50,848 nucleotides of DNA, from positions 277,507 through 328,354 of the forward strand of contig CACMZR010000001.1 of NCBI GenBank assembly GCA_902618245.1. The letters are read 5' to 3'. The stretch comes from an uncultured Bacteroidota bacterium (GTDB lineage: Bacteria; Bacteroidota; Bacteroidia; Flavobacteriales; Flavobacteriaceae). Both the position numbers and the translations under genes were made by a program. Below are positions 8,489-17,865 of the stretch, piece after piece; position 1 is the stretch's first letter, and each line of letters opens with the position of its first letter. Below the pieces are notes generated by a model. That model made no database searches. It was not told where the DNA came from and worked only from the letters and a program-made list of their open reading frames with translations.

Positions 8489-9441
8489 TTTGTTAATCTT
8501 AAATCCTTAATTTTTTGAACTATTGTCAAAGCTAATTTTTTGTGACTTTCGTAAGTCCATCCAGCTACGTGTGGACTTAATAAAACTTTATCAGATTTAA
8601 TTAAGTATTCAAGAGATGGAGCAATTTTATTTGAATTTGTTATTGAATTAAATGAATTAGACTCATACTCGAGAACGTCTAATCCTGCGCCTAATATTTT
8701 TTTTGTTTTTAACCCTTCAACTAAATCCTCCGTAACAACTACTTTTCCTCTTGAAGTATTTATTAGCCAGAATGGATTTTTCATTTTTTCTATTAATGAT
8801 CTGTTAAAAAATCCAACAGTTTTTTTGGTTTGGGGCAGATGTAAACTTAATATTTGGGCTTTATTTATTATTTCCTTGAGGCTAACCTGAGATGTTATTT
8901 CGTCACCCAAATTAGGCTTGATATCATAGCATAGTATTTTTAAATTATTAAAGCCTACTAATTTTTTTGCAAAACTTTTTCCAGTATTTCCATAACCAAT
9001 TACAGCAACTGTTTTTCCTTCTAATTCGAAACCCCTTTGTTCTTCTCTGATCCAAGAACCATTTTTTATTTTTTGGTGACCAGAGTGAAGTTTATTCATT
9101 AAACTCAATAATAGACCAAGTGCATGTTCACCAACAGCATTACGATTGCCCTCAGGCGAGGAAATCAGATGTATTTTTTTTGACTTAGCACATTCTACAT
9201 CAATGTTTTCTAATCCTGACCCTACTCTAGCAATAAACTTAAGTCTTTTTGCAGCTTTTAAAATGAGTTTATCTATTGTAAACCTGCTACGTATTACAAT
9301 ACCATCATATTGATTTATCATTTTTATAATTTCACTTAGAGGAGTTTCATATTCTATAATATTCTCAAAGCCTAATTTTTCAAGGCCATCTATAAGAATC
9401 GGATGGTTTTCGTCAACATGGAGAACTTTAGGTCTCTTCAT
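8485..9441 (-). CDS. D-2-hydroxyacid dehydrogenase (3-phosphoglycerate dehydrogenase-like)
   Basis: A 318-residue NAD-dependent dehydrogenase of the SerA/2-hydroxyacid family. FIARVGSGLENIDVE precedes the Rossmann fold, whose glycine motif is VAVIGYGNTGKSFAKK. LINTSRGKVV carries the substrate Arg, VLEYES the acidic relay residue, and LLSPHVAGWTYES the catalytic His. It lacks the C-terminal ACT/regulatory extension of longer SerA enzymes, so phosphoglycerate is a likely but unproved substrate. The ATG shares one base with the mgtE stop (TAATG), which suggests translational coupling. Its own stop is shared with the convergent lysC. Confidence 0.88.
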   Translation of the reverse strand: MKRPKVLHVDENHPILIDGLEKLGFENIIEYETPLSEIIKMINQYDGIVIRSRFTIDKLILKAAKRLKFIARVGSGLENIDVECAKSKKIHLISSPEGNRNAVGEHALGLLLSLMNKLHSGHQKIKNGSWIREEQRGFELEGKTVAVIGYGNTGKSFAKKLVGFNNLKILCYDIKPNLGDEITSQVSLKEIINKAQILSLHLPQTKKTVGFFNRSLIEKMKNPFWLINTSRGKVVVTEDLVEGLKTKKILGAGLDVLEYESNSFNSITNSNKIAPSLEYLIKSDKVLLSPHVAGWTYESHKKLALTIVQKIKDLRLTN

Positions 9442-10799
9442 TAGAACCCTAAAATTATTTTTGCAAAATAAAAAAACAGAAAGATTCCAAAAATATCGTT
9501 AGCCGTAGTTATAAATGGACCAGTAGCTATTGCAGGATCAATTCCTTGTCTATTAAGAACAATCGGGACGAATGTGCCGACAAGTGCAGCAACTATAATC
9601 ACTAACATCATAGATCCAGCAATTGTTGTGCTGACAAGAAAAGATTGATTTATAAAATATCCGAAAATAAGAATAACTATTGCTAGAGCAAACCCATTTA
9701 TTAGACTGAGACCAATTTCTTTGATTAAAATATTAAATAATGATCCCTTTACTATATCATTAGCTAAACCTTGAACTATAATTGCTGAAGATTGAACTCC
9801 AACGTTACCAGCCATCGCTGCGATTAGTGGTGTATAAAAAAATAAATTACGCAACAAAGGTTGCTCCATAATTGCTTCAAAATCTTGTAAAATAAAAACA
9901 CTGCCTATCCCTCCTAATAAACCTAGAAAAAGCCAAGGAAGTCTTGCTTTTACTAAATCCAATATTTTATCATCTACTACAACATCAGCTGAAATACCAG
10001 CTGCTAATTGGTAATCTTTGTCTGCCTCTTCTTTAATAAAATCGACAATATCGTCGATCGTAATACGTCCTAATAATTCTTTTCTCATATTTACTACTGG
10101 AATTGCTTCTAGATCATATTTTGACATAATTTTTGCAACTTCATCAGATTCTTGATCAACTGTTACATAATCTACCTTTGGGATGTAAATATCTCTTACT
10201 TTAGCTTTCGAATTTGCAGTAATAAGATCTTTTAGCGAAAGCCTTCCTTTAAGTTGGTTCTTTTCATCAACAACATAAATGGAATGAACCCGTGTAACAT
10301 TTTCAGCTTGTGCTCTCATTTCGTTCAAACATTTTAGAACACTTAAGTTTTCATTAACTTTTACTAATTCCTTTGCCATTAGTGCACCTGCTGTGTTTTC
10401 TTCGTATTTAAGTAGATCACGAATATCATTCACATGTTCATCATCTTCAATCTGAGACATTACTTTCTCTTGTCTCTCTTCTGGAAGTTCTAGGATGATG
10501 TCTGCAGCATCGTCAGTGTCAAGTTCTAGAACTTCTTCTGCAATTTCTTTTGCTGAAAGCTTTTCCAGAATTCCTTCTCTAATATCAGGGTTAACCTCAG
10601 CTAGGGCGTCTGCAGTTTTATCACTACCCAATATTTTTACTAAATACGTTGCCTCATTAAGAGAAATGGCTTCAATAATTTCTCCTAGATCTGCATAATG
10701 TGCTTGTCCTAGCTTTCTTTTAATGCGAGAGTTATTCCCCTTTTTAATAAGGTCTTTTATCTCAATTAAAAAAGCTTCATTAATTTGGAATGTTGCCAT
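9441..10799 (-). CDS. mgtE: Magnesium transporter MgtE
   Basis: A 452-residue Mg2+ channel/transporter. An N-terminal superhelical MgtE_N domain with the typical acidic segment VLELDTDDAADIILELPEERQ is followed by two CBS domains (KELVKVNENLSVLKCLNEM and YVTVDQESDEVAKIMSKYDLEAIPVV). The C-terminal transmembrane domain begins near RLPWLFLGLLGG and contains AAMAGNVGVQSSAIIVQG and a final GPFITTANDIFGIFLFFY. The cytosolic domains sense intracellular Mg2+ and close the pore. The length and domain order are normal. The first 20 bases overlap the 3' end of rsmA. Confidence 0.96.
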   Translation of the reverse strand: MATFQINEAFLIEIKDLIKKGNNSRIKRKLGQAHYADLGEIIEAISLNEATYLVKILGSDKTADALAEVNPDIREGILEKLSAKEIAEEVLELDTDDAADIILELPEERQEKVMSQIEDDEHVNDIRDLLKYEENTAGALMAKELVKVNENLSVLKCLNEMRAQAENVTRVHSIYVVDEKNQLKGRLSLKDLITANSKAKVRDIYIPKVDYVTVDQESDEVAKIMSKYDLEAIPVVNMRKELLGRITIDDIVDFIKEEADKDYQLAAGISADVVVDDKILDLVKARLPWLFLGLLGGIGSVFILQDFEAIMEQPLLRNLFFYTPLIAAMAGNVGVQSSAIIVQGLANDIVKGSLFNILIKEIGLSLINGFALAIVILIFGYFINQSFLVSTTIAGSMMLVIIVAALVGTFVPIVLNRQGIDPAIATGPFITTANDIFGIFLFFYFAKIILGF

Positions 10800-11577
10800 T
10801 GTCGATCCTTTTTACAATTTGGACAAAGTCAAAACCCGAGAGCATCTCAGGACGTTTATCAAAGATACTATCTTCTCTTAACTTTTCAGAAATATTAAGA
10901 TTTTTTAAGCTATTTCGAAGAGTTTTACGACGTTGTTGAAAGCTTAACTTAACAATTCTAAATAAGAGTTGCTCGTTGCAGTTTAAATTAGTGTTGTTTT
11001 TACGTATTAGCTGAATAACTGCAGAATAGACTTTTGGAACAGGATTAAACACATTCGGATGTACCTCGAAAAGTAAATCAGTTTTATAAAATAATTGAGT
11101 GAGAACAGAAATAATCCCATATTTTTTTGATCCGGGAGACTCACAAATACGTTCGGCAACTTCTTTTTGAAACATTCCGCAAAAGAATGGAATTTGATCT
11201 CTATATTCTATTGTTTTAAAAATAATTTGGGTTGAAATATTGTAAGGGAAGTTACCAATAATAGCAAATAGTTTGTTTCCAAAAATTTGATTTAAATCAA
11301 GCTTTAAAAAATCTCCTTCTATAATTTTACTTTTTAGGTTTGGATACTTGTTTTCAAGATATTCCACAGCCTCTTTGTCAATTTCGATAAGATTTAAGTC
11401 ATCAGTCACGGGAATCAAAAAATCAGTTAATGTTCCCATCCCTGGGCCAATCTCTAAGACCGTATTGTAGTTTTCAAAAGTTAAGGTTTCAGAAATTGAC
11501 TTTGCAATATTTATATCTTTTAAAAAATGTTGGCCTAACTTTTTTTTCGCACGAACTGTTTTGATTTTTTTTCTCAA
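10780..11577 (-). CDS. rsmA: 16S rRNA (adenine(1518)-N6/adenine(1519)-N6)-dimethyltransferase
   Basis: A 265-residue KsgA/RsmA methyltransferase that dimethylates two adjacent adenines near the 3' end of 16S rRNA. Seen: KKKLGQHFLKD at the N-terminus, the SAM-binding motif VLEIGPGMGTLTDFL, the catalytic IIGNFPYNIS (NxPY motif IV), MFQKEVAERI, and VPKVYSAVIQL. The only possible start is a TTG at 11577 that directly follows an in-frame stop; no ATG exists before the conserved KKKLGQHFLKD. About 112 bases separate it from serS and show no gene. A minus-strand TAGTTTTG at 11616-11609 could be its -7 box, without a good -33. Confidence 0.95.
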   Translation of the reverse strand: MRKKIKTVRAKKKLGQHFLKDINIAKSISETLTFENYNTVLEIGPGMGTLTDFLIPVTDDLNLIEIDKEAVEYLENKYPNLKSKIIEGDFLKLDLNQIFGNKLFAIIGNFPYNISTQIIFKTIEYRDQIPFFCGMFQKEVAERICESPGSKKYGIISVLTQLFYKTDLLFEVHPNVFNPVPKVYSAVIQLIRKNNTNLNCNEQLLFRIVKLSFQQRRKTLRNSLKNLNISEKLREDSIFDKRPEMLSGFDFVQIVKRIDNGNIPN

Positions 11578-11689
11578 TTAAATAATACTTTAATAGAAGG
11601 CATTAGTCCAAAACTAAATATTTTCTCCTTTATTAGTTTTTTGAATACTGAGTTGTGAATTGCTTTTATATAATATAAATCCTCATTTA

Positions 11690-12955
11690 TTAAATCTTCT
11701 CAAATCCTGTAAAGGGAACTAGAACTTTTGGAAGATTAATTCCATTAGCATCTTGAAAATTTTCTAATATACCTGCAATAATTCTTGGTAGTGCTAATGA
11801 GCTACCATTTAAAGTATGTAGAAGTTCTTTTTTACCTTTAGAATTTCTATATCTCAATTTTAGACGTTCTGCTTGAAAACTATCAAATGTTGATACTGAA
11901 CTTACTTCAAGCCACTTGCTTTGTCCAACTGAGTATATTTCAAAATCATAGGTCAAAGCAGAGGTAAAACCTAAGTCTCCACCACAGAGTCTAAGAATAC
12001 GGTACGGAAGTTTTAATTCATCCAAAATAGATTTGATATGACTTACCATATCGTCTAAAGCATTTAATGCATTTTGTGGTTCTTCGATTCTCACAATTTC
12101 AACTTTGTCAAACTGATGAAGTCTATTTAATCCTCTAACATGAGCCCCATAGCTGCCCGCTTCTCTTCTAAAACAAGGGGTATAACCAGTTAGTGCAATT
12201 GGAAGTTCTTTAAAATCTAATAGACTGTTACGATAAATATTTGTTATTGGAACCTCAGCAGTCGGTATTAGGTAAAGATCATCTTTACCAATATGGTACA
12301 TTTGACCTTCTTTGTCTGGGAGTTGGCCAGTTCCATAACCTGAAGCTTCATTTATTAAAATGGGTACTTGGACTTCTTTATATCCTGCTGAAATATTTTT
12401 ATCAAGAAAATAATTTATTAAGCCGCGCTGTAATTTTGCACCTTTATCCTTGTAGACTGGAAATCCAGCTCCAGAAATTTTATTTCCTAGTTCAAAATCA
12501 ATTATATCATATTTTTTTCCAAGCTCCCAATGGGGAAGATAATCAACATTTGGTTTGGGTATCTCTGATTTAAATATCTCTTCGTTATCTTTTTCTGAAT
12601 TACCTTTTGGGACAATTTCGTATGGTACATTTGGTAATTGAATTCTTAAGTCTAATAAACTTTTTTCAATCTCGATTAGTTGCTCCTGTAAAGTTTTGGT
12701 CAAACTTTTAAGATTAATACTTTTTTCTTTTAAACTATTTATTTTTTCAGTTTCATCAGTTTTGAACAGAGTTCCTATCTCTTTGGCAATTTTATTCGAA
12801 TTAGCTAAATGATTGTCCAATTCTGTTTGCTTTTCTTTTCTTTTTTTGTCAAGATCAATAATTTTTTCAATAACTTTTGAAGAATCAATCCCCCTTTTTT
12901 TTATTCCATTGATAATGGATTTTTTATTTTCTTGAATATACCGCAAGCCAAGCAT
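11690..12955 (-). CDS. serS: Seryl-tRNA synthetase
   Basis: A class II aminoacyl-tRNA synthetase of about 421 residues that charges tRNA-Ser. The N-terminal arm (up to about residue 105) is a long antiparallel coiled coil rich in Lys/Glu/Leu. The catalytic core follows, with motif 2 TPCFRREAGSYGAHVRGLNRLHQFDKVE, which is diagnostic for SerRS, and motif 3 in LNGSSLALPRIIAGILEN. The open frame extends to a TTG at 12973, but the ATG at 12955 gives the standard N-terminus MLGLRYIQENKK and is preferred. It lies about 43 bases downstream of ribF on the same strand. Confidence 0.97.
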   Translation of the reverse strand: MLGLRYIQENKKSIINGIKKRGIDSSKVIEKIIDLDKKRKEKQTELDNHLANSNKIAKEIGTLFKTDETEKINSLKEKSINLKSLTKTLQEQLIEIEKSLLDLRIQLPNVPYEIVPKGNSEKDNEEIFKSEIPKPNVDYLPHWELGKKYDIIDFELGNKISGAGFPVYKDKGAKLQRGLINYFLDKNISAGYKEVQVPILINEASGYGTGQLPDKEGQMYHIGKDDLYLIPTAEVPITNIYRNSLLDFKELPIALTGYTPCFRREAGSYGAHVRGLNRLHQFDKVEIVRIEEPQNALNALDDMVSHIKSILDELKLPYRILRLCGGDLGFTSALTYDFEIYSVGQSKWLEVSSVSTFDSFQAERLKLRYRNSKGKKELLHTLNGSSLALPRIIAGILENFQDANGINLPKVLVPFTGFEKI

Positions 12956-12998
12956 TCTGTTTTTTTTATTCAAAAATAAGGCAATTTTGTATTAACAT

Positions 12999-13925
12999 TT
13001 AAATTGACAAGTTTCTTTTACATGTGTCCTTGTCCTTGATAAGCTGGTTTTTTAAATCTTCAACAGAATTAAATTTTTTTTCATCACGGATTTTTTTTAA
13101 AAAAATTACTTTCAAATGTTCCCCGTAAATGTTTTTGTTAAAATTAAAAATATGTACTTCTTGTGTTTGATTAATTCCTTGGATTGTTGGTCTATTACCA
13201 ATGTTCATCATCCCTTCAAAAAAATTATTATTGTAATATACTCTTACAAGGTAAACACCCTTTGATGGAATTAATTTATATTGTTCTTTAATATTCAAAT
13301 TAGCTGTGGGAAAGTTTATGGTTTTTCCTAACCCTTTTCCTTTAATTACAACACCATTGAGTTCATAATCACGCCCCAAAAATTTCTTTGCTATTTCAAA
13401 ATTACTATTTAGTATTGCATCTCTTATTTTAGTTGAGCTTACGGTAATTGATGAAATATTTTCAGCGGATACAGTTCTTACCTCAAAGCCATATTTATGA
13501 CCAAATAAAATCAGATCATCAACACTTGCTTCTTTATTTTTCCCAAAATGATGATTGGAGCCAGTATACAGAGTACTAATTTTAAGCTTTTTAACTAAAA
13601 TATCTCTAACATATTCAACAGCACTCAGTTTTGAAAATTCTAATGAAAAAGGGTGGATTATGAGGTTATCAATCCCTAATTTTTTCAAAATTATTTCTTT
13701 TTCCTGAATTGTATCAATTAATTTAATGGTCCTCTCACTTTTTAAAATCATCCTAGGATGTGGAAAAAAAGTCAGAAGATTCGCTTGAAGTTTTTTTTCT
13801 TTGGCATCCTTTACAAGTGCATTAATAATTTTTTGGTGTCCCATGTGAACACCATCAAATGTTCCTATTGTAAGAATTGATTTTGATGATGAAGTGTAAT
13901 TCTTAATTCCTTGGATTGTATCCAT
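12999..13925 (-). CDS. ribF: Bifunctional riboflavin kinase / FAD synthetase
   Basis: A 308-residue two-domain enzyme that makes FMN and then FAD from riboflavin. The N-terminal nucleotidyltransferase (FAD synthetase) domain has ILTIGTFDGVHMGHQKII, with the HxGH-type motif, and ISSTKIRDAI (ISSTxIR signature) at about residue 160. The C-terminal riboflavin kinase domain begins at about residue 180 with GRDYELNGVVIKGKGLGKTINFPTANL (the PTAN motif) and contains VYYNNNFFEGMMNIGNRPT and VHIFNF. The length is typical. It is the first gene of its minus-strand run, divergent from the secreted protease. Confidence 0.96.
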   Translation of the reverse strand: MDTIQGIKNYTSSSKSILTIGTFDGVHMGHQKIINALVKDAKEKKLQANLLTFFPHPRMILKSERTIKLIDTIQEKEIILKKLGIDNLIIHPFSLEFSKLSAVEYVRDILVKKLKISTLYTGSNHHFGKNKEASVDDLILFGHKYGFEVRTVSAENISSITVSSTKIRDAILNSNFEIAKKFLGRDYELNGVVIKGKGLGKTINFPTANLNIKEQYKLIPSKGVYLVRVYYNNNFFEGMMNIGNRPTIQGINQTQEVHIFNFNKNIYGEHLKVIFLKKIRDEKKFNSVEDLKNQLIKDKDTCKRNLSI

Positions 13926-13951
13926 CTAAAAAACTATTCGTATATGTCAAA

Positions 13952-13959
13952 CAAAAGTA
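13952..13959 (-). promoter_or_regulatory. Candidate -7 box of the ribF promoter (TACTTTTG on the minus strand)
   Basis: Read on the minus strand, TACTTTTG fits the TAnnTTTG consensus and lies 26 bases before the ribF start codon. No TTG occurs at the usual spacing upstream, so this is a half-supported promoter. The 97-base gap holds no gene and must also carry the promoter of the divergent protease gene. Confidence 0.35.
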
Positions 13960-14022
13960 CGTTAATATCGATTATGGAAGAATTAGTTTGTTTATTTTTA
14001 GCTAAGACTTGAATGAACGTAA

Positions 14023-17000
14023 ATGGGAAATTACAATGTTTACTGCCATAAAAAGCCACTTATAATATTGGTTATTTTTCTCAGTTTATTTATAAATATA
14101 GCTTTAAGCCAAAACAAGTGGATTAAAGTAGAAATCCCAAGCCAAAATCTAAATTCATTTATTGAATATGATGAAAACTATTTCGTAATGCCACAAGATT
14201 TGTTTAGAAAAGGTAATTCAAAAAAGGGAGATATGATAATAGAAATTTCTCTTCCAAATGAAATGGGGGAAGAAGAAGTTTTTCAAATTACACCTGTACC
14301 ACTATTGACTGAAAAATTATCTAAGAAATACCCAGCTATTAAAACTTTTAAGGGTAAAAGTAAAGTACGAAAAGATGTTGAAGTTCGTTTGAGTACTCAA
14401 CAAGCAGGAATCAATGCCTGGATTCACTTTGAAAATGGCCCCGACTTATTTCTTCAACCTGTAAAAGGGAATAAAAATTTACACTTTAGTTATTTAAAAA
14501 TAAAAAATCATAATTCCTCAAATTTATTTTGTAAAACAGAGATCCGAGGAAATATGAAAAAGCCAATACAACCAAAATTTAAGAAACAAACATTTCCTCA
14601 AAGCATCCGTACCTTTCGGATTGCGATAGCTACAACTGCTGAGTATACAAATTATTGGGGTGATAATAATCAAAATAATGGATCTAATAAGGAAGATGCT
14701 TTTGCTGCTATAGTGAGTACCCTAAATAGAATTAATTCAATTTTTGAAAGGGATTTAAATATTCGTCTTGAACTGGTTTCCGATGAAAGTTTGATTTATG
14801 AAGATGTAAATCAAGATCCTTTTACTGGAAATTTTAGTTCTGAACTTCAGAGAACTTTAGACGATGTTTTAGGTGATGAAAATTATGATATAGGACATCT
14901 TTTTGACTACGGAGAACCAAATGGAGACGCTGGCTGTATCGGTTGTGTATGTTCTAAAGGTGAAAAAGGCCAAGGATTTTCTACTCACCCATTTAGGGAT
15001 ACATATGGAGGTGAATATCGCAACGATTATTTTGATCTTGATTATGCAGGTCATGAGATAGGGCATCAATTTGGAGCATATCACACTTATTCCTTTGAAA
15101 CTGAAGGAACTGGCGTAAATGCTGAACCTGGTAGTGGATCTACGATTATGGGTTACGCAGGAATCACAGGACCTGACGACATACAACAACACGGAGATCC
15201 CTATTTTCATTACTACAGTATTCAAAACATATTAAGCACTGTTGAATCAATAAATTGTGGAAGTACTGAAATTTTATCATCAGAAACCTTAAGTGTGGAT
15301 GCTGGTCAAGATTATATTATTCCAATTGGCACACCTTATGAGTTAAAGGTTGATTTATCTACAAATTTAGAGACAGAAAATTACACTTATTGTTGGGAAC
15401 AACTTGATAGTGCTGAAATTACATCGAGCAATTTTGGACCTTATAACCCAATTGGTTCAATGGCTAGATCTTTACCACCAAATAGGGCTTCTCAAAGGAC
15501 AATTCCAAACATAAGGAGAATTTTAGAAAATGAATTAACAGAACAGAACCCCAGCATAGGAGATGATTGGGAAACTGTTCCGCTTATTGGAAGAAAAATG
15601 CAATGGGGCCTTACAGTAAGAAAGCAAACTCCTTCAGTATCTTTAGTTGCTCAAGACCTAATTGAGATAACTTCATATGTAAATGCTGGACCTTTTAAAA
15701 TTAATTCTCAAAATGAATTAGGACTATCCTTAAAAGGGGGATCCTTAGAAAATATCTTTTGGGATGTTGCTAAAACTGATCAAAATCCGATTGATGCCTC
15801 TCATGTAAATATTTCTTTATCCATAGATGGTGGAGAAAGCTTTCCAATTGAACTTGCAAACAGGGTAAAAAATAATGGATTTTCTAGAGTGATAATTCCT
15901 AATGAAATTAATACTGATCAAGCTAGATTAATGATTAAGCCAACTAATAATATTTTCTTTGCAATAAATTCAACTGATTTTAAAATTGAGTCTAGAGATT
16001 TAATTTTAAATCTAGATACATTTGTAAAAGAAAATTGTGGTAGTGATGTACAGCGTTTCACATTTGAAATAAATAAATATAATAATTTCAAAGAACCATT
16101 TACACTACAACTTAATCCTCAACCGCCAAACATTGACGTAAAATTTTCAAAAGCCTCATTTATTGAAAGTGATAGTTTAGGATATTTTGAATTCAGTGGG
16201 CTAAGTTCGCTCGATGCGGGGGATTATAACTTCACTCTTGAAGCACTATTTTCTTCAGGGTCCGAACAATTTCCATTTATTTTGGAGCAGCGTAATGATG
16301 AAATAGAAACTGCTGATATTTTGGCTCCTGAAAATAATTCAAATAATGTCAGTTTAAATCCTGTTTTATCCTGGGATATTGATTCGAATATAGATAATAG
16401 TAGAATTCAAATTGCTACTGATCCAGATTTTCAAAGTATAGTAATTGATACCACATTGGCAACATCACAATTTCAATTGGGTAAATTAAAATCAGAAACA
16501 AACTATTATTGGCGAATCCAAGGCCAAAATAACTGTGAGATTGGAAATTTTTCTGAAGTTTTTTCATTTCAAACGAATTCAATTTCTTGTCAAGATATAA
16601 ATTCAGACGATTTACCAAATGATATAGAAGATGCTACAGAAAACGAAGATGGTGAAACCTTATCTTCTATAGAAGTAGATTTTAATTATACAATTATAGA
16701 TTTAGACGTTTTAGTTGATCTAGAACACACTTATACTGACGATCTTACTTTGTATTTGGAAACACCAAATGGAGAGCGTATTTTATTAAGTAGAGCTTTA
16801 GGAGATGAAGGAGATAATTATACACAAACAACTTTCAATCAAGAGGCTACTTTAAATATTTCTCAAAGCCAACCTCCATTTACAGGTTCATTTGTTCCTT
16901 TACAAGATTTAAGTATTCTATATGGAACTTCGTCCTATGGTACTTGGAAACTTATAGTTTTAGATCAGTATAAAAATGATACGGGCACCCTTCTTCAATT

Positions 17001-17865
17001 TCAACTTAATTTTTGTGTTGAAGGAAATATCGAAAATAATAGTGACAATGATTCATTTTCAGACAGTCAAGACAATTGTCCGTTTGTAACAAATGAAGAT
17101 CAGTCAGATATTGATAATAATGGGGTAGGAGATATTTGCGACCTTTTTTCAACCCAGAATATCTCAATCATAAAAAATGATGCAACATGTCCAGATCAGG
17201 ATAACGGGACTTTATTTTTTAATGCTAAAGCTGATTTTATATATACAACAGAAATAAATGGACCAAACGGTTTCTACAAAACATTTGAATTTTCAATATT
17301 AGGTGAAGTTCTTGAAAATTTGAAGCCCGGAAGATATAATGTTTATGTTAGAGTGAATAATTATCCTGACTTTCAATATCGTTACGAAACTCAGATTAAT
17401 GCTCCAGAAAAATTATCCGTTCAAGCTGAATATAATCCATTTTTAAGTGTTTTAAATATTGATTTATCTGGCGGTAAATACTACGATATAATGTTAAATG
17501 ACAAATCGTACAAAGTATCAAATCAGAATAATATTCAACTACCAGTAAATGAAAAAATAAATCGAATAGAAATAAGAACTGATAAGGATTGCCAAGGTAT
17601 ATTTGAAAAATGGTTAAATCTAACAGAGAAGGCAAGGGTTTATCCTAATCCAGTATCTGATTTAATAAAAATAGTTTTACCAAAAGATTCAACACCAGAC
17701 ATTTATTTATTTTCGGGTAATGGAGATTTATTTTGGTCTAAAAAAAGTGTTAACAGTTTTTATGGACTAGTTGAAATTCCTATGCAATTTTTACCTGCGG
17801 GAATCTATATATTAAAGATAGATTATAATGATCATATAGAAAATCATAAACTTATCAAGAAATGA
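14023..17865 (+). CDS. Secreted zinc metalloprotease (reprolysin-like) with T9SS sorting domain
   Basis: A 1280-residue exported protease. The N-terminus has a signal peptide (residues 1 to about 29, ending IALSQ) and a propeptide-like region. The catalytic metzincin domain is at about 195-410: the zinc site GHEIGHQFGAYH has His344, Glu345, His348 and His354, and GSTIMGYAGI provides the Met-turn. After beta-sandwich regions comes an FN3/Ig-like segment (about 765-850). Next is a proprotein-convertase P-domain (about 855-996, with DLDVLVDLEHTYTDDLTLYL and SYGTWKLIVLD), then a thrombospondin type 3-like Ca2+ segment (DNDSFSDSQDNCPF... DICD, about 1007-1039). The C-terminus from about 1203 (ARVYPNPVSD...) is a type A T9SS sorting domain. 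It is probably surface-attached or released; the substrate is unknown. The last four bases overlap the next gene (ATGA). Confidence 0.9.
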   Translation: MGNYNVYCHKKPLIILVIFLSLFINIALSQNKWIKVEIPSQNLNSFIEYDENYFVMPQDLFRKGNSKKGDMIIEISLPNEMGEEEVFQITPVPLLTEKLSKKYPAIKTFKGKSKVRKDVEVRLSTQQAGINAWIHFENGPDLFLQPVKGNKNLHFSYLKIKNHNSSNLFCKTEIRGNMKKPIQPKFKKQTFPQSIRTFRIAIATTAEYTNYWGDNNQNNGSNKEDAFAAIVSTLNRINSIFERDLNIRLELVSDESLIYEDVNQDPFTGNFSSELQRTLDDVLGDENYDIGHLFDYGEPNGDAGCIGCVCSKGEKGQGFSTHPFRDTYGGEYRNDYFDLDYAGHEIGHQFGAYHTYSFETEGTGVNAEPGSGSTIMGYAGITGPDDIQQHGDPYFHYYSIQNILSTVESINCGSTEILSSETLSVDAGQDYIIPIGTPYELKVDLSTNLETENYTYCWEQLDSAEITSSNFGPYNPIGSMARSLPPNRASQRTIPNIRRILENELTEQNPSIGDDWETVPLIGRKMQWGLTVRKQTPSVSLVAQDLIEITSYVNAGPFKINSQNELGLSLKGGSLENIFWDVAKTDQNPIDASHVNISLSIDGGESFPIELANRVKNNGFSRVIIPNEINTDQARLMIKPTNNIFFAINSTDFKIESRDLILNLDTFVKENCGSDVQRFTFEINKYNNFKEPFTLQLNPQPPNIDVKFSKASFIESDSLGYFEFSGLSSLDAGDYNFTLEALFSSGSEQFPFILEQRNDEIETADILAPENNSNNVSLNPVLSWDIDSNIDNSRIQIATDPDFQSIVIDTTLATSQFQLGKLKSETNYYWRIQGQNNCEIGNFSEVFSFQTNSISCQDINSDDLPNDIEDATENEDGETLSSIEVDFNYTIIDLDVLVDLEHTYTDDLTLYLETPNGERILLSRALGDEGDNYTQTTFNQEATLNISQSQPPFTGSFVPLQDLSILYGTSSYGTWKLIVLDQYKNDTGTLLQFQLNFCVEGNIENNSDNDSFSDSQDNCPFVTNEDQSDIDNNGVGDICDLFSTQNISIIKNDATCPDQDNGTLFFNAKADFIYTTEINGPNGFYKTFEFSILGEVLENLKPGRYNVYVRVNNYPDFQYRYETQINAPEKLSVQAEYNPFLSVLNIDLSGGKYYDIMLNDKSYKVSNQNNIQLPVNEKINRIEIRTDKDCQGIFEKWLNLTEKARVYPNPVSDLIKIVLPKDSTPDIYLFSGNGDLFWSKKSVNSFYGLVEIPMQFLPAGIYILKIDYNDHIENHKLIKK

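Noticed and set aside
11578-11689. 112-base gap between rsmA and serS checked for a small RNA
   Set aside because: No stable stem or terminator was seen; only a weak minus-strand -7-like box.
12241-12573. 110-residue plus-strand frame opposite serS
   Set aside because: Lies entirely over the SerRS catalytic core.
14869-15225. 118-residue minus-strand frame inside the protease gene
   Set aside because: The plus strand encodes the zinc site of a clear metzincin here; the antisense frame has no recognisable features.
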